Of a stretch of 64,000 nt of DNA, positions 48,294-58,405 are shown piece after piece. The stretch is from Cupriavidus plantarum. GTDB taxonomy: Bacteria; Pseudomonadota; Gammaproteobacteria; Burkholderiales; Burkholderiaceae. The position numbers and the translations under genes are program-made. Under the pieces are notes generated by a model. That model saw only the letters and a program-made list of their open reading frames with translations. It was not told the DNA's origin and searched no databases. The stretch is from positions 22,063-86,062 of the forward strand of contig NZ_CAJPUX010000010.1 in assembly GCF_905397285.1 (NCBI RefSeq), read 5' to 3'. Position 1 is the stretch's first letter, and every line of letters begins with the position of its first letter.

Positions 48294-50045
48294 CTAGAGC
48301 CGATTGCGCGTCTGCGCAATGTCATACAGCCGGTTCCACAGCAGCCGGTTGAAACCGACCACGAACAACGCCATCACGCCGATCCCAAGCGCAATCCGCG
48401 GAAAGTCCCCCTGCGCGGTCATCTCGGCGATATAGCTGCCCAACCCGGTCGCGACGAGCGTCCGATCGCCCCACGTCACATACTCGGACACGATGCTCGC
48501 GTTCCACGACCCGCCCGCAGCGGTGACCAGCCCCGTCAGCAGGCTCGGAAACACCGCCGGCAGCAGAAAGCGCCGCCACACGAGCCATCCGCGCAATCCG
48601 ACATTGCGCGCCGCCAGCCGCAGTTCGGTCGGAATCCCCGACGCGCCGGCCACTACATTGAACAGGATGTACCACTGCGTGCCGAAGATCATCAGAGGAC
48701 TGAGCCATATCTCGGGATTGAGCCCAAGCTTGACGATGCCCATCACCGCAATTGGAAACATCAGGTTCGCCGGAAACGCCGCAAGAAACTGTGCGATCGG
48801 CTGCGCGATGCGCGCAAGCGAGGGATTCAGCCCGATGCGAATGCCGATCGGCACCCAGATCACGGCCGCGATCGCGATCAGCACGATCACCCGCGTCATC
48901 GTCAACACGCCAAGCCACAACACGTGCGCGGCCTCCGCCCAGCCGACCTCGCCATGCACGAACCACAGCACGCGACCCAGCGCGACGAGCGCGACCAGCA
49001 CGATCGCGCCATCGCGCGCGCGATCCTTCCATCCCGCTTGCACGGACACCGCAACGGGCCGGACATTGCCTTCCGCCAGCCGATGCCGCGCGCTCCACGC
49101 CAGCGAGCGGCCGGCAAGCGCGGCGGTCGCCTTCAGCAGCGTTCGTACCCACGCGGACCGCCGCAGCAGGTTGAGCACCCACGACTGCGGCGCATCGTCC
49201 TGCGACAGCGTTTCGAAGCGGAACCGATCGGCCCACGCAACCAGCGGTCGAAATAGCAGCTGGTCGTACAGCACGATGCCGACCAGCATCGCCACGATGG
49301 CCCATCCGATGGCAGGCAGGTTCTGCTGCTGGATAGCGAGCGCGATATACGAGCCGATGCCCGGCAGGCGGATGTCATGCCCCGAGACCGAGATCGCCTC
49401 GGAGGCGACGACGAAAAACCAGCCGCCCGACATCGACATCATCATGTTCCACAGCAAACCGGGCATGGCGTACGGGACCTCGAGCCGCCAGAACCGCTGC
49501 CACGCGGAGAGCCGCAGCATCGTCGCGGCTTCGAGCAGATCGCCTGGGATCGTGCGGAACGACTGGTGCAGGCTGAAGGCCATGTTCCAGGCCTGCGACG
49601 TGAAGATGGCGAAGATCGCCGCGCATTCCACGCCGGCCAGACTGCCCGGGAACAACGCGATAAAGCCCGTGACCGTGATCGACAGGAAGCCAAGCACGGG
49701 AATCGATTGCAGGATGTCGAGCGCGGGAACGAGAATCTTCTCCGCCGTGCGGTTCTTGGACGCCAGCGCCGCGAACGCGAACGAGAACAGCAGCGACGCA
49801 CCGAGCGCCGCCAGCATCCGGATGCTCGTGCGCATCAGGTAGTAGGGCAGATAGGCGACGTCCAGCCGCACGTCCAGCGCCTGGCCGGGGTGGTAGGGCA
49901 CGTTCATCTGCTGCGCGGTATAGGCGACGATCACAATCGCCGCGAGGATGATCGGCAGCAGCGCGAAGTCGAAGCGGTTCGGCGGCGCGGTCAGCAGTTG
50001 CCCGTCGTAGCCGGGCGCGGCGGTACGGTCGAGGTTCGTTGGCAT
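48294..50045 (-). CDS. duplicated ABC transporter permease (two fused TM domains)
   Basis: A 583-residue protein made of two BPD_transp_1 domains in tandem, near residues 80-270 and 380-570. Each carries an EAA-like loop (for example EAATMLRLSAWQRFWRLEVPYAMPG and AARNVGLRGWLVWRRFLLPAVFPS). It corresponds to the COG4986 duplicated permease of anion-type transporters. It forms an operon with the ATPase gene downstream. Because both half-permeases are in one chain, the working complex is probably one permease and two ATPases. The substrate is unknown. Confidence 0.9.
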   Translation of the reverse strand: MPTNLDRTAAPGYDGQLLTAPPNRFDFALLPIILAAIVIVAYTAQQMNVPYHPGQALDVRLDVAYLPYYLMRTSIRMLAALGASLLFSFAFAALASKNRTAEKILVPALDILQSIPVLGFLSITVTGFIALFPGSLAGVECAAIFAIFTSQAWNMAFSLHQSFRTIPGDLLEAATMLRLSAWQRFWRLEVPYAMPGLLWNMMMSMSGGWFFVVASEAISVSGHDIRLPGIGSYIALAIQQQNLPAIGWAIVAMLVGIVLYDQLLFRPLVAWADRFRFETLSQDDAPQSWVLNLLRRSAWVRTLLKATAALAGRSLAWSARHRLAEGNVRPVAVSVQAGWKDRARDGAIVLVALVALGRVLWFVHGEVGWAEAAHVLWLGVLTMTRVIVLIAIAAVIWVPIGIRIGLNPSLARIAQPIAQFLAAFPANLMFPIAVMGIVKLGLNPEIWLSPLMIFGTQWYILFNVVAGASGIPTELRLAARNVGLRGWLVWRRFLLPAVFPSLLTGLVTAAGGSWNASIVSEYVTWGDRTLVATGLGSYIAEMTAQGDFPRIALGIGVMALFVVGFNRLLWNRLYDIAQTRNRL

Positions 50046-50186
50046 GGGCGGGCACCGGTGGGTTCTCTCCCTCGGGAGAGCCGGATAAACGAATCAGGCC
50101 CGCGCCCAGTGAAAGGCGATGACCGGTGAAAGCAGCGTCGGCCGCACACGGCGCGCGCGTTGTCATTCCCCTAACGCGCGAGCGGG

Positions 50187-50203
50187 CTAGGTAGTTTACC
50201 TAG
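50187..50203. promoter_or_regulatory. perfect palindrome CTAGGTA-N3-TACCTAG
   Basis: 7-bp arms around GTT in the divergent gap between the ABC permease and acylphosphatase genes, about 140 bp ahead of the permease ATG. It is a likely operator for a dimeric regulator. The regulator is not in the window. Confidence 0.45.
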
Positions 50204-50262
50204 GGCGATGACGTATGCTGCGGACTATCCCATCGATCATCGACCACCGCGCTGACATCCCG

Positions 50263-50550
50263 ATGACACACGAAATCTGGCATCTGACCGCGCATGGCGT
50301 GGTCCAGGGCGTGGGCTACCGCGCCGCCTGTCTCGAACGCGCGACAGCGCTCGGCCTGACGGGCTGGGTCCGCAATCGGACCGACGGCACCGTCGAAGTC
50401 ATGGCCGCCGGGCCGATCGACCGGCTCGAGGCCTTGCGCGAATGGATGCAGCACGGGCCGCCCGCCGCGCGGGTCTCGCGCGTGGACGCGAAGACCGGGG
50501 AGGGCAGCGTCGACCGCTTCGACCGGTTCGACTGGCTGCCGACCGCCTGA
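50263..50550 (+). CDS. acyP: acylphosphatase
   Basis: A 95-residue enzyme that hydrolyses carboxyl-phosphate bonds. Catalytic Arg20 is in GVGYRAACLERA and Asn38 in GWVRNRTDGTVEV. The ATG at 50263 gives the family-typical length; an upstream ATG at 50215 would add 16 unrelated residues. It converges on ung with 14 bp between stops. Confidence 0.93.
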   Translation: MTHEIWHLTAHGVVQGVGYRAACLERATALGLTGWVRNRTDGTVEVMAAGPIDRLEALREWMQHGPPAARVSRVDAKTGEGSVDRFDRFDWLPTA

Positions 50551-50564
50551 GGGGCCGGGTAGCG

Positions 50565-51335
50565 TCAGCTGGCCAGCCAATCGATCCCGGGCCGCCCCTG
50601 CGCGGCCAAAAAATCGTTGGCCTTGCGGAAGTGGCCGCAACCGAGAAAGCCGCGATGCGCCGACAGCGGCGACGGATGCGGGGCTTCGAGCACGCAATGG
50701 TCATTACCTGCCAGCAGCGCACGCTTGGCCTGCGCATGGCTGCCCCACAGCATGAACACGAGATTCGGCCGCGTGGCCGCCAGCGCGCGGATCAGGCAAT
50801 CGGTCACCGCCTCCCAGCCGCGCCTGGCATGACTCGCCGCCTGTCCCTGCTCGACTGTCAACACGGTGTTCAGCAGCAGCACGCCCTGACGCGCCCAGCC
50901 TTCGAGATTGCCCGAGCCACGGACTCCCTCGGTGCCATATTCGGCGGCGATTTCCTTGAAGATGTTGCGCAGGCTCGGCGGCACCTTGACGCCTTCCGGC
51001 ACCGAGAACGCGAGCCCATGGGCTTGCGGCACTTCCGCGCCGCCGACCGTGCCGGTGCCGTGATAGGGGTCCTGCCCGAGGATCACTACCTGCACCGCCT
51101 CGGGCGGCGTCAGATGCAGCGCGTGGAAGACCGCGTGCGGAAACACGGGTTTGCCGGCCGCGCGCTCGCCATCGACGAATCCGCATAAATCGTCCCACCC
51201 CGCTCCTTGCAGGCACGGCGCGAGCAACGCGCGCCATGCGGCGGGCAGCGCCTCGACCTGCGCTTGCAGGCACGCGACATCGGTGGGGTGGGACAGGGGT
51301 TCGGACGTGGGCGCGGCGAAGAGATCGGCTTGCAT
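50565..51335 (-). CDS. ung: uracil-DNA glycosylase
   Basis: A 256-residue family 1 enzyme that removes uracil from DNA. The catalytic water-activating motif GQDPYH is at 87-92, with LLLNTVLTVEQGQAASH and the leucine-loop motif HPSPLSAHRGF later. Its start is just after the CYTH gene on the same strand. Confidence 0.96.
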   Translation of the reverse strand: MQADLFAAPTSEPLSHPTDVACLQAQVEALPAAWRALLAPCLQGAGWDDLCGFVDGERAAGKPVFPHAVFHALHLTPPEAVQVVILGQDPYHGTGTVGGAEVPQAHGLAFSVPEGVKVPPSLRNIFKEIAAEYGTEGVRGSGNLEGWARQGVLLLNTVLTVEQGQAASHARRGWEAVTDCLIRALAATRPNLVFMLWGSHAQAKRALLAGNDHCVLEAPHPSPLSAHRGFLGCGHFRKANDFLAAQGRPGIDWLAS

Positions 51336-51346
51336 GCGGAGAGAGA

Positions 51347-51961
51347 TTAGTTGGGCATCGTCAGCCGGTAACCACGCGCGGCCTTGCTCAGGTCGGAAGG
51401 CTCGAGCGCGGCCACGGCGCGCAGCCGTTCACCCAGCGCCCGCAATGCCCCCTCGGCCCGCTCTTCCTCACCGGAGAGCCATTCGAGCTCGAGCTCCTGA
51501 ATCCGCTCGACCGCGGCAACACCCGGCGCACGGATCGTGCCCGAATCCAGCGCGGCCTCGATGCGGGCGCCATCCTGCTCGACGATCCACAAACGCCGCA
51601 CGAAATCGGTCCGGAACACCGGCCCGAGTTGCGTCATCAGCGGGGCCAGCACCTTGCGGGCATCGGCGGGAAAGCGATGCAGCTCGATCGCCTCGCCCGG
51701 CACGGGCGTTTCCCACTCGTTGCGCGCGGTGATGCCGTTCACGCTATGCCCCACCGTCTTCAGCGTCTGCAGCCATTGCGTGCCCTTCCGGCGCAGCCGC
51801 AACGCGGCCCGCGCGCGCGCAAGGTCGCGCGACGACGTGTCGAGGTAGACGTTGAGCATGGTCACTTCGCCATGCCCCTCGCCATGCTGGTCCAGCCATC
51901 CCGACACCGCGGCCAGCGCGTCGTCGGGCACCGACAGTTTGAGCTCGATCTCCCGACCCAT
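51347..51961 (-). CDS. CYTH-domain protein, likely inorganic triphosphatase
   Basis: A 204-residue protein opening with the CYTH signature ExExK (E4, E6, K8 in MGREIELKL). Paired basic and acidic residues follow as in the triphosphate tunnel, for example LRLRRKGTQWLQTLK. It lacks the C-terminal CHAD domain found in many relatives. It lies between trpC and ung on the same strand, 15 bp after trpC. Triphosphatase activity is inferred from the family. Confidence 0.88.
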   Translation of the reverse strand: MGREIELKLSVPDDALAAVSGWLDQHGEGHGEVTMLNVYLDTSSRDLARARAALRLRRKGTQWLQTLKTVGHSVNGITARNEWETPVPGEAIELHRFPADARKVLAPLMTQLGPVFRTDFVRRLWIVEQDGARIEAALDSGTIRAPGVAAVERIQELELEWLSGEEERAEGALRALGERLRAVAALEPSDLSKAARGYRLTMPN

Positions 51962-51976
51962 GAGTGCAGCCCGGGC

Positions 51977-52780
51977 TCAGGCGAACAGGCGCGCGAGTTC
52001 CACGCCCGGCTCGGGCGCGCGCATGAACGCTTCGCCGACGAGGAACGCATGCACATTCGCCTCGCGCATCCGCTTGACGTCGTCGGGTCCCAGAATGCCG
52101 GACTCCGTCACGACGAGCCGCTCCGCCGGCATGCGCGGGAGCAGGTCGAGCGTGTTGTCGAGCGACACCTCGAACGTGCGCAGATTGCGGTTGTTCACGC
52201 CGAGCAGCGGCGTCTTGAGCCGCAACGCGCGGTCGAGTTCGTCCGGACCATGCACTTCCACGAGCACGTCCATGCCGAGTTCGTGCGCGCAGGCTTCGAG
52301 TTCGACCATCAGACCCTGATCCAGCGCGTCGACGATCAGCAGGATGCAGTCGGCGCCCCACGTGCGCGCCTCATAGACCTGATACAGGTCGATCATGAAG
52401 TCCTTGCGCAGCGCCGGCAGCGGGCATGCGCCGCGCGCGCGCTTGAGGAAGTCCGCGTGACCCTGGAAGAAGTTCACGTCGGTGAGCACGGACAGGCAGG
52501 CCGCGCCGTGCGTGGCATAGCTCTCTGCAATCGCCTCGGGCACAAAATTCTCGCGCAGCACGCCTTTGGACGGCGACGCCTTCTTGACCTCGGCGATCAC
52601 GCCCGCATGGCCGGCCGCGATCTTCTCGCGAATCGCGCGCTCGAAGCCGCGCGGCGCCAGGCCGGCTTCGTTGCGCAGGCTCTCGGCCTCGGCGCGCAGG
52701 CTCGGCAGGTCGCGTACCTTGCGCGCGGCGTTCACTTCATCGGCCTTCACGGCCAGGATTTTTTGCAGGATGTCTGACAT
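51977..52780 (-). CDS. trpC: indole-3-glycerol phosphate synthase
   Basis: A 267-residue TIM-barrel enzyme for the ring-closing step of tryptophan synthesis. Segments VIAEVKKASPSKG, LSVLTDVNFFQGH, LRKDFMIDLYQVYEA and LGVNNRNLRTFEV mark the family and include the catalytic Lys and Glu positions. It is separate from trpF, unlike in enterobacteria. It is the fourth gene in the trpE-G-D-C order on the minus strand. Confidence 0.96.
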   Translation of the reverse strand: MSDILQKILAVKADEVNAARKVRDLPSLRAEAESLRNEAGLAPRGFERAIREKIAAGHAGVIAEVKKASPSKGVLRENFVPEAIAESYATHGAACLSVLTDVNFFQGHADFLKRARGACPLPALRKDFMIDLYQVYEARTWGADCILLIVDALDQGLMVELEACAHELGMDVLVEVHGPDELDRALRLKTPLLGVNNRNLRTFEVSLDNTLDLLPRMPAERLVVTESGILGPDDVKRMREANVHAFLVGEAFMRAPEPGVELARLFA

Positions 52781-52806
52781 GGCAATACGAATAGGAGGCG
52801 GAGGGC

Positions 52807-53835
52807 TTATCGGAACTGCTGGGTGGCGCGCACGAACTGGTCGAGCTTCTCCCGGGCGGCGCCACTGGCGATTGCCTCGCGCGCACGGCCGATCCCATCC
52901 TCGATCGACGACGCCACGTTGGCCGCGTACAGTGCGGTGCCCGCGTTCAGCGTCACGATCTCGCGCGGGGTGCCGATCACGTTAGTCAGCGCCTCGAGCA
53001 CCATCTCCTTCGACTCGGCGGCGTCCGCGACCTTGAGACCGCGATTGGAGATCATCGACAAGCCGAAGTCCTCGGGATGGATCTCGTACTCGCGCACCTC
53101 GCCGTCCTTGAGCTCGCCCACCATCGTGGCGGCGCCCAGCGACACCTCGTCCATGCCGTCCTTGCCATACACGACGATGGCATGCTTCGCGCCCAGGCGC
53201 TCCATCACGCGGACCTGAATGCCGACGAGGTCAGGATGAAACACGCCCATCAGGATGTTCGGCGCATCCGCGGGGTTGGTCAGCGGCCCAAGGATATTGA
53301 AGATCGTACGCACGCCCATTTCCTTGCGGATCGGCGCCACGTTCTTCATGGCCGGATGATGGGTCGGCGCGAACATGAAGCCGATGCCCGTCTGTGAAAT
53401 GCACTCGCCCACCTGCTCCGGCGTCAGCATGATGTTGACGCCGAGCGCCTCGAGCACGTCCGCGCTGCCCGACTTCGAGCTCACGCCGCGATTGCCGTGC
53501 TTGGCGATCTTCGCGCCGGCCGCGGCCGCGACGAACATCGACGCCGTGGAGATATTGAACGTATGCGAACCGTCGCCACCGGTGCCGACGATATCGATAA
53601 AGTTCTCCCGGTCCGCCACCGGGACCTTGTTCGCGAACTCGCGCATCACCTGCGCCGCCGCCGAAATCTCGCCGATGGTTTCCTTCTTCACGCGCAAACC
53701 GGTCAGGATGGCCGCCGCCATCACGGGCGAGATCTGGCCCTGCATGATCTGCCGCATCAGGTGCAGCATCTCGTCATGAAAGATCTCGCGGTGTTCGATG
53801 CAGCGCGTGAGCGCTTCCTGCGGCGTGATGGACAT
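52807..53835 (-). CDS. trpD: anthranilate phosphoribosyltransferase
   Basis: A 342-residue enzyme that joins anthranilate to PRPP. The PRPP loop GTGGDGSHTFNIST and the region KHGNRGVSSKSGSADVLEALG are diagnostic. The ATG at 53835 gives the normal start MSITPQEAL; the longer frame to 53901 would overlap the trpG end and lacks family sequence. It follows trpG after 62 bp. Confidence 0.96.
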   Translation of the reverse strand: MSITPQEALTRCIEHREIFHDEMLHLMRQIMQGQISPVMAAAILTGLRVKKETIGEISAAAQVMREFANKVPVADRENFIDIVGTGGDGSHTFNISTASMFVAAAAGAKIAKHGNRGVSSKSGSADVLEALGVNIMLTPEQVGECISQTGIGFMFAPTHHPAMKNVAPIRKEMGVRTIFNILGPLTNPADAPNILMGVFHPDLVGIQVRVMERLGAKHAIVVYGKDGMDEVSLGAATMVGELKDGEVREYEIHPEDFGLSMISNRGLKVADAAESKEMVLEALTNVIGTPREIVTLNAGTALYAANVASSIEDGIGRAREAIASGAAREKLDQFVRATQQFR

Positions 53836-53897
53836 GGCGGTCTTCGTCGTGTCGGGTTCGGATGGATGGGCGGTGAGTCCGGGCGTGTCGAGCCGCC

Positions 53898-54482
<585 letters not shown>

Positions 54483-54501
54483 GGCAATTCTCCTGTCCGG
54501 T

Positions 54502-56007
54502 TCAGAGCTCGGTGTCCAGGCCGTCCTGGACTTGTTCGGCAGCGCGGATCACGGCGCGCGCCTTCGCCTCGGTCTCTTTCCATTCGGATTCGGGATCCGA
54601 ATCGGCAACGATGCCCGCTGCCGCCTGCACATAGAGATTGCCGTCCTTGATGATGCCCGTGCGGATCGCGATCGCGAGGTCCATCTCGCCGCCGAAGGAG
54701 AGATAGCCCACCGCGCCGCCGTAGATGCCGCGCTTGCGAGGTTCCAGTTCGTCGATGATCTCCATCGCGCGCACCTTGGGCGCGCCCGACAGCGTGCCGG
54801 CGGGGAACGTTGCGCGCAGCACGTCCAGGTTCGTCATGCCTTCGCGCAGCGTGCCTTCCACCGAGCTCACGATATGCTGCACGTGCGAATACTTCTCGAT
54901 GACCATCTTGTCGGTGACCTTGACCGAGCCGATCTCGGCGATGCGGCCGATGTCGTTGCGGGCGAGGTCGATCAGCATCACGTGCTCGGCAATCTCCTTC
55001 GGATCGTTGAGCAGTTCCGTCGCCAGCTGGGCATCGCGCTCGGGCGTATTGCCGCGGGGACGCGTGCCGGCCAGCGGACGGATCGTGACCACGCGCTCGC
55101 TTTCCGCTTCTACCTTGCGGGTTTCCTGCCGCACGAGGATCTCGGGGGAAGCGCCGACCACCTGGAAGTCGCCGAAGTTGTAGAAGTACATGTACGGCGA
55201 GGGGTTCAGCGAACGCAGCGCGCGGTACAGCGAGAGCGGGGCATCGCGGTACGGCTTCATCAGCCGCTGGCCGATCTGCACCTGCATCATGTCGCCGGCC
55301 ATGATGTATTCCTTGGCCTTGTGCACGGCGGACAGGTAATCGGCCTTCTCGAACTCGCGGTAGACCTCGGTCTGCACGGAGGGGCTCGTCACGGGAACGT
55401 CCACGGGCTGGCGCAGCTTCATGCGTAGCTCGCGCAGGCGCTGACGCGCGCGGGAATAGGCTTCCGGCGTGGTCGGATCGGCGTAGACGATCAGGTAGAG
55501 CTTGCCCGACAGGTTGTCGATGACGGCCAGCTCCTCGCACAACAGCAGCTGGATATCGGGCAGGTTCAGGTCGTCGGGCTTCTGCACGCCGGCCAGCGTC
55601 TTCTCGATATACCGCACCGCGTCGTAGCCAAAGTAACCGGCCAGACCGCCGCAGAACCGTGGCAGGCCGGGCCGCAGCGCGACCTTGAAGCGGCTCTCGA
55701 ACGTCGCGATGAAATCGAGCGCATTGCCTTCATGGGTCTCGACGACCTTGCCGTCGGTGACCACTTCCACGCGCTCGCCGTAGGCGCGCAGCAGCGTGCG
55801 CGCATGCAGGCCGATGAACGAATAGCGGCCGAAGCGTTCGCCGCCGACCACCGATTCCAGCAGAAATGTATTGACGCCGCGCGTCTGCGACTGGGCCAGC
55901 TTCAGGTATAGCGACAGCGGCGTTTCCAGGTCGGCCAGTGCCTCGGCGATCAGCGGAATGCGGTTGTAGCCCTGATCGGCCAGCGATTTGAATTCGAGTT
56001 CTGTCAT
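54502..56007 (-). CDS. trpE: anthranilate synthase component I
   Basis: A 501-residue chorismate-using enzyme. Late motifs IRPLAGTRPRG, LIDLARNDIGRIA and FPAGTLSGAPKVRAMEIIDELE are those of the chorismate-binding domain. The feedback-site-like LLES is present near residue 50 (FLLESVVGG). The ATG at 56007 (MTELEFKSL) gives the normal length; the open frame continues 132 bases upstream without family sequence. It is the first trp gene. The 377-bp upstream gap separates it from gph. Confidence 0.96.
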   Translation of the reverse strand: MTELEFKSLADQGYNRIPLIAEALADLETPLSLYLKLAQSQTRGVNTFLLESVVGGERFGRYSFIGLHARTLLRAYGERVEVVTDGKVVETHEGNALDFIATFESRFKVALRPGLPRFCGGLAGYFGYDAVRYIEKTLAGVQKPDDLNLPDIQLLLCEELAVIDNLSGKLYLIVYADPTTPEAYSRARQRLRELRMKLRQPVDVPVTSPSVQTEVYREFEKADYLSAVHKAKEYIMAGDMMQVQIGQRLMKPYRDAPLSLYRALRSLNPSPYMYFYNFGDFQVVGASPEILVRQETRKVEAESERVVTIRPLAGTRPRGNTPERDAQLATELLNDPKEIAEHVMLIDLARNDIGRIAEIGSVKVTDKMVIEKYSHVQHIVSSVEGTLREGMTNLDVLRATFPAGTLSGAPKVRAMEIIDELEPRKRGIYGGAVGYLSFGGEMDLAIAIRTGIIKDGNLYVQAAAGIVADSDPESEWKETEAKARAVIRAAEQVQDGLDTEL

Positions 56008-56384
56008 GTCGATCCTCTGCTTGCGGCACCCGTCGAGGACAGGTGGGGACGCGGCACCGCGATGTCGGCAAGAGGCGGATGCATGGAAGCACGGATCCGC
56101 CCCGGGGGTATGGACCGTGTGACGATGGCTTGCGGACAAGGGCGCACACGGCTCGGGGTGGCGTGCGGCGCGTTCGTGGAGCTAACCGTAGCACAGGCGC
56201 CCGGGATGGGCGGCCCTGCATTACGGTGCGGCAGGATGGGATCTGCTGGAAATGTCAGGAGACTCGCGAACGCACCTTACGCCTGGATGGAGGCGTGCCA
56301 GCGACGCCAGGGCCAGGCCTGCCGATCACTGCCAGAAGAGATGCGTTTGCGGTTGACGAACATTGATGTTCTTTTCGACGGGAA
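56008..56384. other. 377-bp gap between gph and trpE
   Basis: No gene is supported here. I saw no short reading frame rich in Trp codons, so no classical trp leader peptide is evident. A perfect 14-bp palindrome lies at the gph end. A promoter for trpE may lie here, but none is clear. Confidence 0.5.
56358..56371. promoter_or_regulatory. perfect palindrome GAACAT-N2-ATGTTC
   Basis: 6-bp arms with a 2-bp centre, 14 bp beyond the gph stop on the minus strand. A short T-run follows only on the plus strand, so it is not a good terminator for gph. It may be an operator in the trp upstream region. Confidence 0.3.
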
Positions 56385-57140
56385 TCAGCGCTGTGCGGCA
56401 AGGATGGCCGCGACGCGCGCAATGTCGGGGACTATACCATCGGCGTCGACGCCTTGTACAGGGTTGCCATGGTTGTAGCCATATGGCATCAACAGCACAC
56501 CGATGCCCGCCGCCCGCGCGGCGCGCGCGTCGTTTTCCGAGTCGCCGATGGCCAGCATTGCCGAGGGCGCCAGCCGGAAAGCCTGCGCCACCTGCAGCAG
56601 CGGGTACGGATCCGGCTTGCGCAGCGCGAACGCGTCGCCGCCGTAGACGAGCTCGAAATACTGGTCCAGCCCGGTGCGCGCGAGCAGCGGCGTAGTGAAG
56701 TTCTCCGGCTTGTTCGTGACGCAGGCGAGCCGCAACCCGGCCGCCTTCAGCGCCGCCAGCCCTTCGCGCACGTTCGGGTAGACCGACGAGAACTGGCCGT
56801 TGATGCGGACATATTCGCGGTCGTAGAGGTCATAGGCCTCGTCGAACAGTGCTGTGGCCTGCTGCGGCAGGCGTGTCTCGAGCACGCGCCGGATCAGGTT
56901 CTCGGAGCCCTTGCCGACGAAACTGACGATCGCCTGCGCGGACATCGGCTCCACGGGCCCGAGCTCCGGATGGGCGTGCGCGAGTGCCAGCAGCATCGCG
57001 TTGATGGCGGCGTGGAAGTCACCGGCGGTATCGACCATCGTGCCGTCGAGATCGACGATCACGCCTTGAATGCCGCTCCAGTCGGTGCGGCGCAGGATTT
57101 CGACGCTCATTGGTGCGACGTTCGTTGTTGCACCACTCAT
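56385..57140 (-). CDS. gph: phosphoglycolate phosphatase
   Basis: A 251-residue HAD-family phosphatase that removes 2-phosphoglycolate. Motif I is DLDGTMVDT with D30 and D32. VTNKPENF is motif II, and IGDSENDARAARAAG is motif IV. The ATG at 57140 overlaps the rpe stop (ATGA), which favours this start over the internal Met11. The order rpe-gph-trpE is common in betaproteobacteria. Confidence 0.93.
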   Translation of the reverse strand: MSGATTNVAPMSVEILRRTDWSGIQGVIVDLDGTMVDTAGDFHAAINAMLLALAHAHPELGPVEPMSAQAIVSFVGKGSENLIRRVLETRLPQQATALFDEAYDLYDREYVRINGQFSSVYPNVREGLAALKAAGLRLACVTNKPENFTTPLLARTGLDQYFELVYGGDAFALRKPDPYPLLQVAQAFRLAPSAMLAIGDSENDARAARAAGIGVLLMPYGYNHGNPVQGVDADGIVPDIARVAAILAAQR

Positions 57141-57844
57141 TGGCCAGCCTTCGCGCCCACCGTGGCCAGCTGGTCGCGCAACGCGCCGATGATGCCGCGA
57201 TAGCCGCCATCGGCATCCGGCTTGCCGAACACGGCCGAGCCCGCCACGAACGTATCCGCGCCCGCCGCCGCGATCTCGGCGATGTTATCCACCTTCACGC
57301 CGCCATCCACTTCCAGCAGGATCTTCCGGCCCGTGCGCTCGGCGTAGGCGTCGATGCGGGCACGCACCGCGCGCAGCTTGTTCAGCGTCTCGGGAATGAA
57401 TGACTGGCCGCCGAAGCCGGGGTTCACGGACATCAGCAGAATCACGTCGAGGCGGTCCATCACGTGGTCCAGATGGTGCAGCGGCGTGGCGGGATTGAAC
57501 ACGAGGCCAGCCTGGCAGCCGTTGTCGCGGATCAGCGCGAGCGAACGATCGACGTGCTCGCTGGCTTCCGGGTGAAACGTGATGATATTGGCGCCGGCCT
57601 TGGCGAAGTCGGGGATGATCCGATCCACCGGGCGCACCATCAGGTGCACGTCGATGGGCGCGGTCACGTGCGGGCGGATGGCCTCGCAGACCAGCGGGCC
57701 AACGGTCAGGTTGGGGACGTAATGGTTGTCCATCACGTCGAAATGGATCCAGTCCGCGCCCGCCTCGGTCACACGGCGAACTTCCTCGCCCAGGCGGGCA
57801 AAGTCGGCGGAGAGGATGGACGGGGCGATGCGATAGGTGGTCAT
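57137..57844 (-). CDS. rpe: ribulose-phosphate 3-epimerase
   Basis: A 235-residue TIM-barrel enzyme of the pentose phosphate and Calvin pathways. APSILSADFARLGEEV, HFDVMDNHYVPNLT and LLMSVNPGFGGQSFIP are family signatures that include the metal ligands. The ATG at 57844 was chosen since it directly precedes TTYRIAPS. It is coupled to gph by ATGA overlap and divergent from apaG. Confidence 0.96.
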   Translation of the reverse strand: MTTYRIAPSILSADFARLGEEVRRVTEAGADWIHFDVMDNHYVPNLTVGPLVCEAIRPHVTAPIDVHLMVRPVDRIIPDFAKAGANIITFHPEASEHVDRSLALIRDNGCQAGLVFNPATPLHHLDHVMDRLDVILLMSVNPGFGGQSFIPETLNKLRAVRARIDAYAERTGRKILLEVDGGVKVDNIAEIAAAGADTFVAGSAVFGKPDADGGYRGIIGALRDQLATVGAKAGQ

Positions 57845-58014
57845 GACGGTGTGGGGGCGGTGCGCAGGGGCTGAGACGAGCCGCATATTCTACGCTGGTC
57901 GGGCCGCTTGCCGCTGCCGGGGCCTTGCCGCACAATGCGGTCACCCGGCCCGTGGCATCGCCGCCAGGGGCCTCCCGCAAACTTCCGAGCCGAAGCCACC
58001 AGAGCCCGCCGACA

Positions 58015-58389
58015 ATGAGCGAGTACGCATTTTCCGTGACGGTACGTACCCAGTACCTGTCCGACCAGTCGGATCCCGAGCGTGGGCGCTACGCCTTCGC
58101 CTACACCATCCACATCCAGAACACCGGCGAGGTGGCCGCGCAGCTGATCTCGCGCCACTGGGTGATCACCGACAGCGACAACGCGTCGCAGGAAGTCTCC
58201 GGTCTGGGCGTGGTCGGCCATCAGCCGCTGTTGAAACCGGGCGAGCACTTCGAGTACACGAGCTGGGCCACGATCTCCACGCCGGTCGGTTCGATGAAGG
58301 GCGAATACTTCTGCGTGGCCGAGGACGGCCACCGCTTCGAAGTGCCCATCCCCGAGTTCGCGCTGGTACTCCCGCGCATGCTCCACTGA
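58015..58389 (+). CDS. apaG: ApaG domain protein
   Basis: A 124-residue protein with the fibronectin-like ApaG fold. YAFAYTIHIQNTGEVAAQLISRHWVITD and the Gly-rich GLGVVGHQPLLKPGEHFEYTS segments are typical. The cellular role is uncertain; the family is linked to cobalt resistance and to diadenosine tetraphosphate metabolism genes. The ATG at 58015 gives the normal size; the frame upstream to 57925 is not family-like. Confidence 0.95.
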   Translation: MSEYAFSVTVRTQYLSDQSDPERGRYAFAYTIHIQNTGEVAAQLISRHWVITDSDNASQEVSGLGVVGHQPLLKPGEHFEYTSWATISTPVGSMKGEYFCVAEDGHRFEVPIPEFALVLPRMLH

Positions 58390-58405
58390 CCAGAGGGCAG
58401 GGTTC

